Below, piece by piece: positions 11,559 to 43,797 of a DNA stretch of 64,000 bases (the stretch's first letter is position 1; the number at the start of each line of letters is the position of its first letter). A program made the position numbers and the translations under genes. The notes beneath the pieces were generated by a model. It did no database searches and had not been told where the DNA came from. It saw only the letters and a program-made list of their open reading frames with translations. Source of the DNA: Sebastes aleutianus (lineage: Eukaryota > Chordata > Actinopteri > Perciformes > Sebastidae); the NCBI GenBank assembly GCA_916700875.1, contig CAKAKS010000066.1, positions 20,451,490-20,515,489 of the forward strand, read 5' to 3'.

Positions 11559-14219
11559 ATGTGTGAAATATTTCACAAGTTCGTCATGGGGCTGCGTGAC
11601 TTTATAAAGGAGTATTTTCTTAGTTTCTGGGACTATGAGACACCAAAGGTGATGGTGGTTCAAAACAGAACTCTTGGAGCCATATACAGAAGCGTTCAGT
11701 TTCTTGTGATCACCTATTTCATCTGGTAAGCTTCATGTTTTTATACTTGCATGCCCACTGTACAGTACGTGCTAAAGGGGACAATCTATGAAAACAAAAG
11801 GCTTTGGTAAATTCACTTTGTTGATTTTTCTACATATTTTGTTATCAGTGTGTTAGTTGTAAAGCTTATTTTAGGGATTGCAGTAAAGTATAAAATTGTA
11901 TGTTTGCCAGTAATATGCTTTTCTGTGTAAAAAAAAAAGAAAGAGTGTAAACAGTAAAGGAAATGCTTCTTATTTCTATTTAACTGGAAACAAATAAACA
12001 GCATGACTGATGGAGACACAGTTGATAGACTTGTAATTTAAACTGAGGAGAGCAGTTTTCATATAGGCTACTTTGATTTTGTGAAGATATTGTTATTCAT
12101 CTTATTGTTTCAAATCTTAAATGATTTCTTATAGATTAGATGTGTTGTCCTGTTGAAGTGCGTCATCTTTTCTTCTTCTCTTGGCTTCAGCAAAGAGGGC
12201 TGAGCAGATCCAAGGGTAATCTGATACCTCCAATATAAATCGACGTCATGACAGAAAATGTGATATTGCATCTGTCTGTTCTATCACCCTGAAGGTATGT
12301 CTTCATAAGTCAGAAAGCCTACCAAGAGAGTGAAACCCGTCCAGAGAGCTCAGTTTACACACTCATGAAAGGCACAGCAGTTCATGGAGATGATGTCTTG
12401 GACACTGCGGAGTACGTTCGACCCTCAGAGGTGAGTCCAGAACAAATGCTGAAATACAATCAAGGAAGTCTCACCTCCTGGACTCTGTCAGCATCATTAT
12501 GTCGTCAGACCAGAATAAACCTGCTGATTAATAGTATGTTTGTGGCATTTCCCTCGCAGGGCGGTGATGTGATTAGTACAATATTGAGGCGAGAAGTTAC
12601 CTATGATCAGAGGCAAGGAAAGTGCGCTGAGGTGAGAGGTCAACAAAAGCTTCCTCAACAATAACATCTACTAGTATGCAAGAAAAGACAATAATAATCT
12701 GTCTTATTTCACTTCAGTATTTCAATGTTGCCAAAGCCAACTGTACGAGAGACTCTGACTGTGTCGAGGGAGAGGTTGACTTTGATGGCCATGGTACTGT
12801 TTTTATTCCTCACAAAATCTTCAAGCTTCGTTGGTCTGTATTTGCCACCTACGTATCTGATTTAAATACGTTCTTACAGGCAAAAGGACCGGCAGATGTG
12901 TTCAGTACTACAACCACACCTTCAAAACCTGTGAGATCCAAACCTGGTGTCCCATTGAGGAGTACGCTGTAGTACGGTAAGGCAGATGATGTACTGTATA
13001 ATCTCCCCCAAGTTTGAAAGTTCAAGTCGGGTTTATTTGGATCACACAAAGGAAAAGGAAAGTCCCCACCTATCTTAACCCATAAACAAAATAAGAAATA
13101 CTCGATTATTATTAATATTATATTATACAAGTGCACAGCAGTGAGCTAAACACACGTCCAATAAAGGTTTAAGACAGCAGTTGGTCTTTGAAGTTTTACT
13201 GGAAACAATTGTGAAACAGTGAAAAACAGTTTTGGACAACAAATTCAAGGATTGTGTTTACAAAACAGATTATATACTCAAACCTCGAGGTCAGGACCCT
13301 CCCAAAGGGCCACAAGATAAATCTGATGGATTGTGAGATTAACAGAATAGAAAATCAGAAGAAACATATCTCTGCTACTCAAAATTATATTTATTTTTTC
13401 AACTTCTAGTCGTTGCGTTTGGATGGTGAATTGCTGGATGTTTTTTTGAACTCTTCTGGCCCTTTAAAAGAATTCAAAATTAAGCAATTTGTGAAGGAAA
13501 AATCACTCTTTGTTTGAATTAGCCATTATGTAACCTGTGACTAGGGGTCACAAGCAGACAAAGTGTTGTTTTAAGGGGTCAAAAGCCAAAACGGTTGGGA
13601 ACCACTGCGATGAAAGATACGAGATGATGGGCCCCTAGTTTAAGGGTGTCTGTGCCAAGCCCCCATCCATGGATAGTTAGACCAACGATGTTGTAAAATT
13701 GAATTATTGTTGTCAAAATATTGGATTCCTCGTGTGAGGAAGAAACAAAGTAGGCTACAACACAGTAACCAATCTAGTAAACATAGGCCTACACATAGTC
13801 CACAAGAGTAAAAGTAAAAAGTATAAAGCCTTTGATGCTAATGTGTTGTTAATATGACATTCTTCTAGCCAAATAGCTAGAATGGTTAGCAGTAAGCTGA
13901 AAAACTGAATTAAATCAACAATAACAAAACTGCTATAATAAAAGAGAAACAACAGATAGGCTAATGCTCCAACAAGGATATTTGTGGACAAATGTTGGGT
14001 GTAAGATTGTCAGTTAAACTGCGACGGGACTGTGCCAGTAGTGGTTGCAACAGAATATTTAACTGAAACCAACTGATGGTGGTATAATAAGATTAGTCTG
14101 ATTATCTGATTTCTTCCACAGAGAACCAGCATTAGTGGAGGCCATCAATTTCATAGTGTTCATCAGGAACTCTATCCACTTCCCCAGATTTAAAGTGCTG
14201 AGGTAGAGTACACACTCAC

Positions 14220-14272
<53 letters not shown>

Positions 14273-16509
14273 GAGATTCAGAAGACCTATTGTTCTTGTC
14301 TTTGGCAGGGGAAACATCAAAGATGCATCAAACAAACGTGATATGCAGAAATACCTCAATAAGTGTCAGTATAATGAGGAGAAAGAGCCCTACTGCCCAA
14401 ACTTCCGTCTGGGCTACATCGCAGATCAAGCCAGGGAGAATTTCAGTGAGCTCTGCAGGACTGTGAGTACAAGATGTACAACACATACTGTCTCTATGAT
14501 ATTTTAAGGATGTATGTGTTAAAACTGGCCTGCTTTGTGACAGTGTGGCATTGCTTAAAATGTGATCATTGCTGTTGTTGCTCAGGGAGGAGTGATAGGG
14601 GTTTTCATCAACTGGAAGTGTAACCTGGACCTGGATCCTTCACACTGTAAACCTACATACTCCTTCCGTCGTCTTGATCTCCGAAAGGATCAGGCCAACT
14701 CTGGTTACTATTCAAGGTGAGCTCCAACACCTGACACTGACTATTTTGTTCAGTATTTTAAACTGTGTTTGCCACCGTGGCTTGTGATGAGGGTCCCAGC
14801 CTAACCCTTGTCATTTCTGTGTGATTGTCCAGGTTTGCCAAATATTACAATAAGGATGGGGTCGAGTCTCGGACGCTCATCAAGGCCTATGGCATCCGTC
14901 TGGATGTAATAGTTCACGGACATGTAAGCGGATACTCAGCTTACTGTGATGACTGTCATTATGTGACTATCATTATATTATTTGCATGTGATTTCTTTCT
15001 CAGGCTGGAAAATTCAGTCCCATCCCAACCATCATCAGCACAGTGACTGCTTTGACTTCAGTTGGGATTGTGAGTAATTACTACATTCATTTCTTATTTT
15101 TGAGCCTTTAAAGTGAAAGCTGTCGCTCTTTGCACCACAAACTGTTTTTGTCTTTTCTTTTCACCCCTTTAGTGTACCATTATCTGCGACTGGATCATGC
15201 TGACTTTTATTGACAAGAATGAAGTCTACAGTGACAGAAAGTTTGATGAGGTGAGTAAAAGGCATCATACTTTCAACCTCAACAGATATGGGTTCATTAA
15301 AGGAACAGTGTGTAACACTTTGGGGGATCTATTAGCAGAAATGGAATATAATATTCATATTATTCATAATGTTCATTAGTGTATAATCACCTGAAACTAA
15401 GAATCATTGTGTTTTTGTTAGCTTAGAATGAGCCCTTATCTACATAGGGAGCGGGTCCTCTTCATAGAGTCCGCCATGTTGCGCCACCATGTTTCTACAG
15501 TAGCCCAGAACGGACAAACCAAACACTGGCTCTAGAGAAAGCCTTTCACGTTTTTATGTAACCTGAAGGCCACCGTAGTTCTCCGCCACGCTTGTGAAAC
15601 TGCTGTAACGTGAGCCGAAGATTGCAAAACCGTGGTACCGCCAGCCTCCGTCTGACTTCTGTTGCTCCTAAAGTACTTATTATGGTTAGGATGACCTCTG
15701 AGCGAGGTGCATGACGTTACCATGGTTTTGAGTTTGGCGGCTCACATTACTGCAGTCTTGGAAAGGGAGGTGAGTGGAGGGGTACTTAGTTGGTTGCAAT
15801 CTGCAACCACACCACTAGATGCCGCCAAATCCTACACACTGTCCCTTTAAGGGTTTTATATCTCACAAAATATAACCAAAAAGAATAGCTCAACAGTGAA
15901 TTTTAAAAATACAGATGTATTTAAGTACATAATTTGGTAAAACTTTACACTATGGTACACGCAATTTTGCTACCATGGAACAAGTAAGGAGCAAATCTAA
16001 CTGATAATTAATTATTTGATAATAATAAGTTCCTGAATAACTCTGAATCAAGGACCATGTAGTGGATAATGCTGCATTTTTGAGTACAAAACTAACAGCT
16101 CATTATGTTTTTTATTAATTGCATATTAGTTACCAATTTGGTGTTCATGGTAGTTACTAGTAAACCCTCTTTGGGTAAAGCCTCATCTTACCAAACTGAC
16201 AAGTAAATTCTAAATGATTTCATGAATGATAATGCAAAGGCAACACGATCCTCAAGAAGGATTCTCCCTATTTTGAATACTGTATCTGTCTTTTTCACAA
16301 AAATAAATAGTAAAATTATTGAAGGCTGAATTCAATTTAGCTGCAGCAGTTTCATGGTCTGTTTCTGTGAACACTAAGTGAAGGATATCTGTCCTCTGCA
16401 GGTTATCAAGGAGCCCAAAGTGCCCAAAGTGCCCATTTCCACAGAGCTCAGCTACATCAACGGCTTCGGCTCCAACCATTCAGACCTGTCAGACGGTGTA
16501 CCGCTGTAA
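11559..16509 (+). CDS. p2rx2: P2X purinoceptor 2 (ligand-gated cation channel), 12 exons
   Basis: P2X2 is a trimeric plasma-membrane cation channel normally opened by extracellular ATP. Exons: 11559-11725, 12295-12430, 12560-12631, 12718-12793, 12880-12976, 14122-14202, 14309-14462, 14586-14716, 14833-14923, 15004-15069, 15173-15250, 16402-16509, together 1257 nt or 418 aa. Visible features are WDYETPKV with the TPK site (T28), TM1 at about 40-62, the ten ectodomain cysteines plus one extra (ELCRT), TM2 ([12 protein letters not shown] to CDWIMLTF), the YxxxK trafficking motif (YSDRK), and a short 35-residue last-exon tail ending GVPL. P2X2 identity rests on TM2, [14 protein letters not shown] and adjacency to pole. 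Oddity: ATP contacts equivalent to rat K69, T184, N288 and F289 are Leu79, Ile194, Tyr303 and Ser304. K71, R290 and K308 equivalents remain (K81, R305, K322). ATP gating is therefore doubtful. Confidence 0.95.
13270..13612. mobile_element. hAT-like repeat in p2rx2 intron 5
   Basis: The right end reads GGTTGGGAACCACTG, the complement of the CAGTGGTTCCCAACC end seen in many vertebrate hAT MITEs, preceded by a GGGGTCACAAG segment. The left part carries CAGGACCCTCCCAAAGGG. The left boundary is approximate and the interior holds no coding capacity. Confidence 0.5.
14214..14270. repeat. (CA)n microsatellite in p2rx2 intron 6
   Basis: Nearly uninterrupted CA dinucleotides, with two single-base interruptions near the start. 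The run begins about 12 bp after the exon 6 donor at 14203 and ends about 40 bp before the exon 7 acceptor, so its length could affect the spacing of this short intron. Confidence 0.97.
15301..15846. mobile_element. TTAA-flanked MITE in p2rx2 intron 11
   Basis: TTAA at 15297-15300 is followed by AGGAACAGTGTGTAAC. The other end reads GTGTGTAGG in reverse and closes with GTCCCT then TTAA at 15847-15850. TTAA target duplication with AGGGAC-type ends fits piggyBac- or Kolobok-like non-autonomous elements. A partial inverted copy is at 23551-23681. It lengthens the intron before the last p2rx2 exon. Confidence 0.8.
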
Positions 16510-16909
16510 TGTCCTCACAGTTGTCCTCGCTGGCCAAGAGAGTGGACGCTCCTCCAGCTGATCAGCTGAGTGGTTCCTCAGGTATCTGCTGCAGCTTATG
16601 GGCTGCGAGCGGTCGCTGTGCTGTTGATAGTGGAAATAAACTGACAGAGGACCAGTGACAGAGGAGGCTGGTCGTCTCAAAGTCTGTGCCTGTGCAGTGG
16701 ATTCAACTCATATATCATCTCAAACCTTGATGGACCCCAACTTGTGTGACAATGCAGTTGATTGTGTCTCTTTCACTTGACTTGCAGTAAGACCTCAGGT
16801 ATGAAAAGAAACTAAACCATTTCATAGCAGAAACATATTTGAGTACACAGTAATGAGAAACATTACAAACTATGCCCATTTCTATAAATGTATTGTAGAC
16901 ATTCAGTGC

Positions 16910-16915
16910 AATAAA
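16910..16915 (+). terminator. Candidate p2rx2 poly(A) signal
   Basis: A canonical AATAAA about 400 bp after the p2rx2 stop codon, in sense orientation. An earlier AATAAA at 16635 is also possible. Confidence 0.5.
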
Positions 16916-17806
16916 TGTCTTCTATCAACTCAAGTTCTAACTGAATGTTACCAACAGTATATCATCTGAAATCTGCATTATTATAAACTTAAAACTGCAC
17001 ACCATGTTTGGAGAATCTATATTCTGTTTAATTTCCTTTGTCTTTCAACATAAGGATGGATACAGGAGGAAATGGCCTGGAGACACACAAGGAGAGAGCA
17101 GTGGTGAGCAGTAATCTAATAACGCCGACATTTCCCATAAAATGGTTTCTCTAATAAGATTGTGGGGAAGTGTGAATCCATCTGGCCGCCTGAGAGCAAT
17201 TGTCAGTGGTGAAGAACGACTTAAGATAAGTCTTATGGATCGATGTCTGCCATGATGGATGGGGGAGCACAGTGGACATTCATGTCAGTTTGGAAATGGT
17301 GTTTATGACATGTGAAGAGCTGAAAATTCAAAGAATGATATATCTTAAACTGGATTGTGTTAATCATTTCCAGTACTAAGCTCAATAACTCCTGTCTGAT
17401 CCAAGATGTTTTGATTAGCAATTGAAAATGTAAAAGACTTAGTCCCTCTAAGGGCTCCTTCATCCATCAACCTACATGTACAGCATGTGTCAGTGAGGAG
17501 CTCTAAGGGGCCAATCTAATTGAGCCGGAGATCGCAGTCTGAAATGTGATTACTTGTCTGGGAGACGCCCATCAGCAGGCGAATGGAGTCATCTGAGGGG
17601 CAATGAGGTTAAAGTGATGGAGGTGCATGGGTTAAAATCAGGATCCAGACTTGCTCACAGTAATCACTAAATGATTTTCACATTCAATAACAGTAAAAAC
17701 GTCATTCATAATCAGCCAGAAGCAATTGATCTTTTCATATCATCACTGTGAAAATTGCTCAGCCTGAATTAAATGTTAAGACTCTCATCAGATGAAGAAT
17801 TGAAGT

Positions 17807-18174
17807 AATGGCTGGGCAATATGATATGATATATTGTCAAAATTATATAAAAATGTTTAATGTACATATTTTTCTATATAGTTTCTACCGCGATATAGTC
17901 TAAGCCTATATTTATTTATTTATTTCTTCTCTATGTCACTTAAAATTATGTAAATTTTGAACTCAAGTTCTTAAAAGGAGAAAATACTTTTCTTTTGTCA
18001 AGTATTTAATTCACATGGGAGTATACAAAAAATAGGCTTTACCCTGTGGTCATTTCATAGACTATATATTTACTGAATTACCAGAAAACATGCTGTATCA
18101 TGATATATATCGTTATCGAGATATGAAATTACCTATATTGTGATAGAAGATTTTGGCCGTATCACCCAGCCCTA
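17807..18174. mobile_element. hAT-like MITE, ATATCG-rich family, copy 2
   Basis: Starts GTAATGGCTGGGCAATATGA and ends ATCACCCAGCCCTAAC. The interior matches the copy at 2150-2480 in reverse orientation, including the CGCGATATAG and TAGGCTTTA-type segments and the TTTATTTATTTATTTC run. Confidence 0.7.
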
Positions 18175-18491
18175 ACTTGAAGGTTCAGATTTGCAACATA
18201 AAAAAAATAAAAAAATAAAGTAATGCAACTTGCAATAAAGCAGTATCAGCCATTTCTTAGGTGTTTCACTGAGTTAGCAGAATAAACGGAGGGTGAAGTT
18301 GGAGTAGTTCAGGTCATAAGCCATAAGACACATTAGCAGTCCAGTGAGGAGGAAGGTCCCCAAGGTCAATGGTACTGAGGATGTTTGTGCTTTTTCCTTT
18401 GAGGCAGAACTGCAGTCCATTTCTACAGCGGTGAGTAAATAACTGAGCAGTAAAAACAGTCAGACTCACAGTTAAAACACTTAGATAAACA

Positions 18492-18497
18492 TTTATT
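18492..18497 (-). terminator. Candidate pole poly(A) signal
   Basis: TTTATT on the plus strand is AATAAA on the minus strand, about 240 bp downstream of the pole stop codon. Confidence 0.5.
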
Positions 18498-18738
18498 AAA
18501 CAGTCAAAAAATGAAATTCACAAACAAGCATAGTTTTATGATGGCATAATCAAGACTTTAAACATATCTACAGTCCACGTATTTGCCTCACCAGTGTCCT
18601 GATTACACACCATCAAACAGCATAGAAACGGACGTCATCGGGGCTGATGATGAACAAGTGCATAAAAGTCTCAGACTCGAGTGTTTCCCAGATTGAGGAG
18701 TTGCTGCCACAGATGCAGCTCAGGGAGGGTTGGATCAT

Positions 18739-39581
<20,843 letters not shown>

Positions 39582-39764
39582 CTCTTATCTTTTATCTTTA
39601 GCTACAACACGGTGAAATAAATTACCCTCCAGCTCAGTTTGTATACGTGTGTCAGTAAAGCAGCATTTTAACACGATGTTTGAAGTTATTTCAAAGGTTT
39701 TCGTCCTCTAGTTGTCTCTGTCGCTGTCACTGACGCTGCTGCTGCTGCTCCTGTGTTTTCTTAT

Positions 39765-39773
39765 TTTGGCGCG
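39765..39773. promoter_or_regulatory. E2F-type site upstream of pole
   Basis: TTTGGCGCG matches the E2F consensus TTTSGCGC, about 185 bp upstream of the pole start codon. TTCCCGCGAGAA follows at once. E2F control of S-phase replication genes is established. Use of this copy is inferred. Confidence 0.55.
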
Positions 39774-39933
39774 TTCCTGCAGTTCCCGCGAGAACAACGC
39801 AGACCGGAAGAAGAAACAAAGATCGTTTTATTGACAAGATGAATCACTCAGACAGAAAAATCTGCTTCATGGTCTGATAAAGTCAATCAACTGTACAGGG
39901 CCAACCTCTAGCCATTTTTTTGGTGCCCTAGGT

Positions 39934-40576
39934 CAGGGGTCAGCAACCTTTACTATCAAAAGAGCCATTTTAGGCAAAAAAAAAAAAAATCTGTCTGGAG
40001 CCGCAAAACATTTGATCATTGTGATGAACAGTTTATAGTCTAAATATATAGTATATAAGTCTAATGCAGTGAGGGCCAAAGTGCAGATGTACGATGGAGT
40101 ATTAGGGCCACATTGAGAGAAACAACATCTGAGATTTCCAGAATAAAGTCGTAACTTTACGAGAAAAAAAAGTTGTAATATTACGAGAATAAAGTCGTAA
40201 CTTTACGAGAAAAATAGTCATAATATTACGAGAATAAAGTCATAACTTAACGAGAAAAAAAGTCGTCATATTACGAGAATAAAGTCTTAACTTTACGAGA
40301 AAAGAAGAAAATAACACGTAAAATTAGTACTTTATAAACTTATGACTTTATTCTCACAATATTATGACTTTATTCTCAAAATCTCAGATTTATGTTTTTC
40401 TCCTCAATGTGGCCCTAATACTCCGTCGTACCATAGACCTACAACAATGATAAATAAAAATAATAATGTAAACAAAAAACAGTTATTCATTTCCTTTTTT
40501 ATAAATCCACAGGGAGCCACTGGAGAGGAGCTGAAGAGCCTAATGAGGCTCCAGAGCCGCAGGTTGCAGACCCGTG
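39934..40576. mobile_element. hAT-type MITE with 8-bp target duplication, upstream of pole
   Basis: Begins CAGGGGTCAGCAACCTTTAC and ends GCCGCAGGTTGCAGACCCGTG. CCCTAGGT at 39926-39933 and CCCTAGGC at 40577-40584 form a 7/8 matching target duplication. GAGCCATTTTAGGC and GGAGCCGCAAAAC segments are typical of this vertebrate repeat. A second element is nested at 40092-40428. Confidence 0.88.
40092..40428. mobile_element. Nested TA-flanked MITE with internal 45-bp tandem units
   Basis: The left end is CGATGGAGTATTAGGGCCAC and the right end is the near-perfect complement GTGGCCCTAATACTCCGTCG. TA is present on both sides, as with Tc1/mariner insertions. Inside are about four tandem ATTACGAGAATAAAGTCGTA/ACTTTACGAGAAAAAA units, then an inverted TTATGACTTTATTCTC part, so the whole can fold as a hairpin. 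Confidence 0.88.
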
Positions 40577-40883
40577 CCCTAGGCAAAATTCAGATTTGAA
40601 TAAACCATAAACCGCAACACACATCAGATAATATAATGGTTTTAAGACAAAAATTTAGATTTAACAATTAAGATTTATTTTCATAAATAACTGTATTTAT
40701 TATAATATAAATAAACAATTGGTCCCTGATATTGTTGGCTTAAAAGTGTTTAGTCAGTTTCACTACAATTTACACTTTTATTAACAAATAAGTGCGGCCG
40801 GGCAGATGAAAAAGTGTGAGAAAGAGCTGCAGGGGTGAGAAGTGTAATTCTTTCTTTCTTTATTTGTTCATTTGTTACCCTAA

Positions 40884-41586
40884 AGGTCCCATATCGTGTT
40901 CATTTTCAGGTTCATACTTGTATTTTGTGTTTCTACTAGAACATGTTTACATGCTGTAATGTTCAAAAAACACTTTATTTTCCTCATACTGTCAGCCTGA
41001 ATATGCCTGTATTTACACTCTGTCATTTTGACAGAATTGCAACAGAATTGCTTTGCTAGGCAACATTTTGGGTCCATGTGTTCTTCCTGTCAGCTGATGT
41101 CTTTCACATACACTGCAACAAGGCCTATGGAAAGGAGGCTGGGTCACGGGCAGACATGGGTTTGGGGTATGGGATATAACACATGCGCAGTGTAACTGAA
41201 GCTGCGGTCGTGCGTTGCGATTGGCTCAATTTCAGTGAGTGCAGACCAGATTTTACACGTGTTGTACCCCCAAAGATATGACGCGTGACACAGCCTCCTT
41301 TCTATAGGCCTTGCACTGCAACAGGAAATAAACTGGGACACATTTAGAATGTTTACGTTTAAAATGATGTCAAGGGTCTAAATATTGTATATTCGTGACA
41401 TCACGAATGGACAGAAATCCTGACAGCTTGTTTCAAATGCAGAGTTTCTGAATACGGGCGTACGTGTGTATTTCCCTGTGGATTGAGTGTTTCGATACTT
41501 TCACAGTATTTATATAGGACTTAAGCCTGCTTTATAATAAAAATAAAAACATGAAAATCTCACTTTTTTTTTATAATATTGGACCT
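40884..41586. mobile_element. 703-bp TTAA-type MITE upstream of acacb
   Basis: Left flank CTAA then AGGTCCCATATCGTG; right end ATAATATTGGACCT then TTAA at 41587-41590. The left 100 bp (TTCATTTTCAGGTTCATACTTG, TTCTACTAGAACATG) reappears inverted in the right part of the 55166-55965 element. It ends only about 0.4 kb before the acacb 5' exon donor. Confidence 0.75.
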
Positions 41587-41799
41587 TTAAGCTATGTTTT
41601 TAAGTGAAGCATCTTGTACATAGACGATCTCTGGAGTGTTTCCTGCTTCCTGGGAGGAGCCAGAGAGCCTGAACATGTTTACAGTCAGAGGAGGAAGAGG
41701 AGGAAGAGGAGGAGGAAGGTGGGAGGCTGACAGCTCTGCTGGTGTACGACTGCTGTCATGAAGAGTACTTAAACGTGAAACCATTAACAGCGGTGCGGT

Positions 41800-41974
41800 G
41801 CACTTTGTGTGCAGATTGAGTCCTACACAGTGAAGAATGTTCTTGTATTCAAAACAACTCTGAGTTTGTTTTGAATAATAATAACAAGTGTTTAGTCTGC
41901 TAGCTCGTTAGCAGCCTGCAGCAGCAGCAGCAACAACAACAACGACTGAGCAGAGCTGTCCCTTATCTGTAGAG
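41800..41974 (+). other. Probable acacb 5' non-coding exon and promoter-proximal region
   Basis: The stretch ends with a strong donor, AGAG followed by GTGAGT at 41975, and no start codon in it opens a long frame. It includes a (CAG)n(CAA)n triplet run at about 41921-41944. GGA-rich sequence (41690-41722) lies just upstream. The transcription start is not determinable, so the left edge is arbitrary. First coding exon follows at 43716. Confidence 0.4.
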
Positions 41975-43282
41975 GTGAGTGGCATTAAATTACATGTTTT
42001 AACTATGGTTTTTAAAACTGATTTTTAAAGTTAACTTTTATCCTTAAAACCTGATGTTTTGACACAAATGCACTTGTTGGCTTGTTGGGTAAAAGAAATG
42101 TTAAATATTGAACCACAGTTTTTTTACTTCCTTGAACATCCTGTTTTGTTTTCACTTATTAAAGTCTATTTGTCTGTCACCTAAGTTCTCACTTCTCTTG
42201 TGAGAAAAGAGCACTGTGGTACACTGTTGTGTGTGTTTAGCTCAGGCTGCAGGTGATAAGCTGTGTGACATTTTGTGTACATCTGACAGTCTGTTGAGGT
42301 CAGCATGGAGCTTAAGTTATCACCTTAAGCTGCACCTTTATCCTTTCTTATTACTTAGTGGAATGATTTACTTTTGATTTAAATGATAAGTACTGGAAGA
42401 ACTAATAGCTTCTAAATTAAAGTGCCTATAAAAAATGTGACACATGAAATGAAAAATTATGAATGCTATTTTTGTGAAGAATATGACTTATGTGAAAAGT
42501 GATGGCTCAGCCTTTTCCTTTATTTCTGTCAAAGTCAAAGTGGCTCCAGAGGACAAACGCCTCCTCGTCTCTGTATTGAATGCCTCTTTCACATGTATTT
42601 CATATTAATATTTATTTCATTTTTTATTTGAAATGCAGACTCAAGCTGACATGAGGAATCCATATTTCTTTCATATGGATTTCAGATGAATACATCTTTA
42701 ACTTTTCATTCTTTATTTGTGTGCCTTCAGATGCTCATTAATGGTGTTTGTGTGGGTGTTTTGCTCCCCATTCATTCCCTCAGTGCTGACCTTTACCCCA
42801 CAAGAAGCAGCCACACTTGGCTCTCACGACAGCTGTCAAAGATAGGCTGTTTACGGGACACTGGCGGGGACATGTAACCTGCTAGGCCCTGCTCGTATAG
42901 TTGATTCATTCATTTATTCAGAGGACTTAAAGGACTTAAAACTGAGTATGAAAGTAACTCTTTCTACCTGTTTTCTGTCTGTCTTTTGAAGTTGAGGCCA
43001 ACCCACAGATATGATCTCACATTACCCAGCATGCACCTGTCCTGTGAGGGCTTCTGACCTCTGATCACCTCAAGAGAAATGTCTCCAGACTAGAATAGTG
43101 CACAGACAGCAATACAAGCAACTACATATAGCAAAATGTTGACTGAGGCCAATATCGAATTTGAGAATTAAGAATTCTGATAAATTATATATTGACAGCT
43201 CTATAGTGGCCAAAGTATGTAATGGTGTCATTGTTATATAATATAATAATCAATCAATCAATACTCACTTTTAGCACTGCCA

Positions 43283-43566
43283 CCTGTTGGTCGATTAGTC
43301 GACGAATCTGTAGTTTTGGTCTTAGTCGACTAAGATTACTATAGTCGTTTAGTAATTTTTTATGCTTTTTCATGCTGACTGACTTATTTCTAAGAAACCT
43401 ATGAGCACATCTCTGCTAAACACACGATTTAAAGTGGTGCTTTTGTGTGATTCTTTGTGGAGAAACTCAATTTCACAGATCTGTCGATTAAATCAGCTAG
43501 TCTGTTTGTCGACCAAATCGTAAGAGTGTTAGTTGACTACGAATTTCTTTGGTTGAGGAAAGCCCT
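43283..43566. mobile_element. hAT-like MITE rich in TAGTCGACTA, in acacb intron 1
   Basis: TGGTCGATTAGTCGACGA near the left end and CTTTGGTTGAGGAAAGCCCT at the right end, with repeated TAGTCGACTAAG-type palindromes. The AGCCCT end in reverse is AGGGCT, as in hAT MITEs. No coding capacity. Confidence 0.5.
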
Positions 43567-43725
43567 ACTCACTTTTAATGCCACAAAACCTATTATTATG
43601 TGGGGGGTGAAAGAGATATCCCATGATGATCATTTTAAGTTGGCTCACTTCTGATGTGTAGATGTTACTGTCATCTCTCATTTCACTAATAATGTACACT
43701 TTGCTCTGGTTGCAGTGTCAGGAGG

Positions 43726-43797
43726 ATGTCTGTAAATGCTCCTGTTTGCAGTTTTGGGATTAATCCTATGGATATTTTTGCTACTGAGGAGGATTAA
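43726..43797 (+). CDS. Upstream ORF overlapping the acacb start
   Basis: This ATG is ten bases before the acacb start, in another frame, and runs 23 codons to a TAA inside the acacb coding region. It has A at -3 (AGGATG), a better context than the main start (TAAATG, T at -3). It may reduce acacb translation. There is no evidence that the peptide itself matters. Confidence 0.4.
   Translation: MSVNAPVCSFGINPMDIFATEED

Larger units (their letters stand above)
16510..18738. other. p2rx2-pole intergenic region (tail-to-tail)
   Basis: This holds the p2rx2 3' UTR (AATAAA signals at 16635-16640 and 16910-16915), the ATATCG-rich MITE copy at 17807-18174 and the pole 3' UTR with its signal at 18492-18497. 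No further coding region is supported. The short open frames between resemble nothing known. Confidence 0.6.

Noticed and set aside
14059..14271. Cys-Val repeat frame
   Set aside because: It is a translation of the CA microsatellite.
11559..16509. Alternative identities P2X4, P2X5 or P2X8
   Set aside because: [14 protein letters not shown], the TM2 sequence and position beside pole favour P2X2.
11559..16509. p2rx2 as a pseudogene because of lost ATP contacts
   Set aside because: All 12 exons are open with canonical splice sites, exact phase and conserved pore, cysteines and trafficking motif.
40092..40428. CRISPR-like spaced repeats
   Set aside because: The units are tandem without unique spacers, lie in a MITE, and the genome is eukaryotic.
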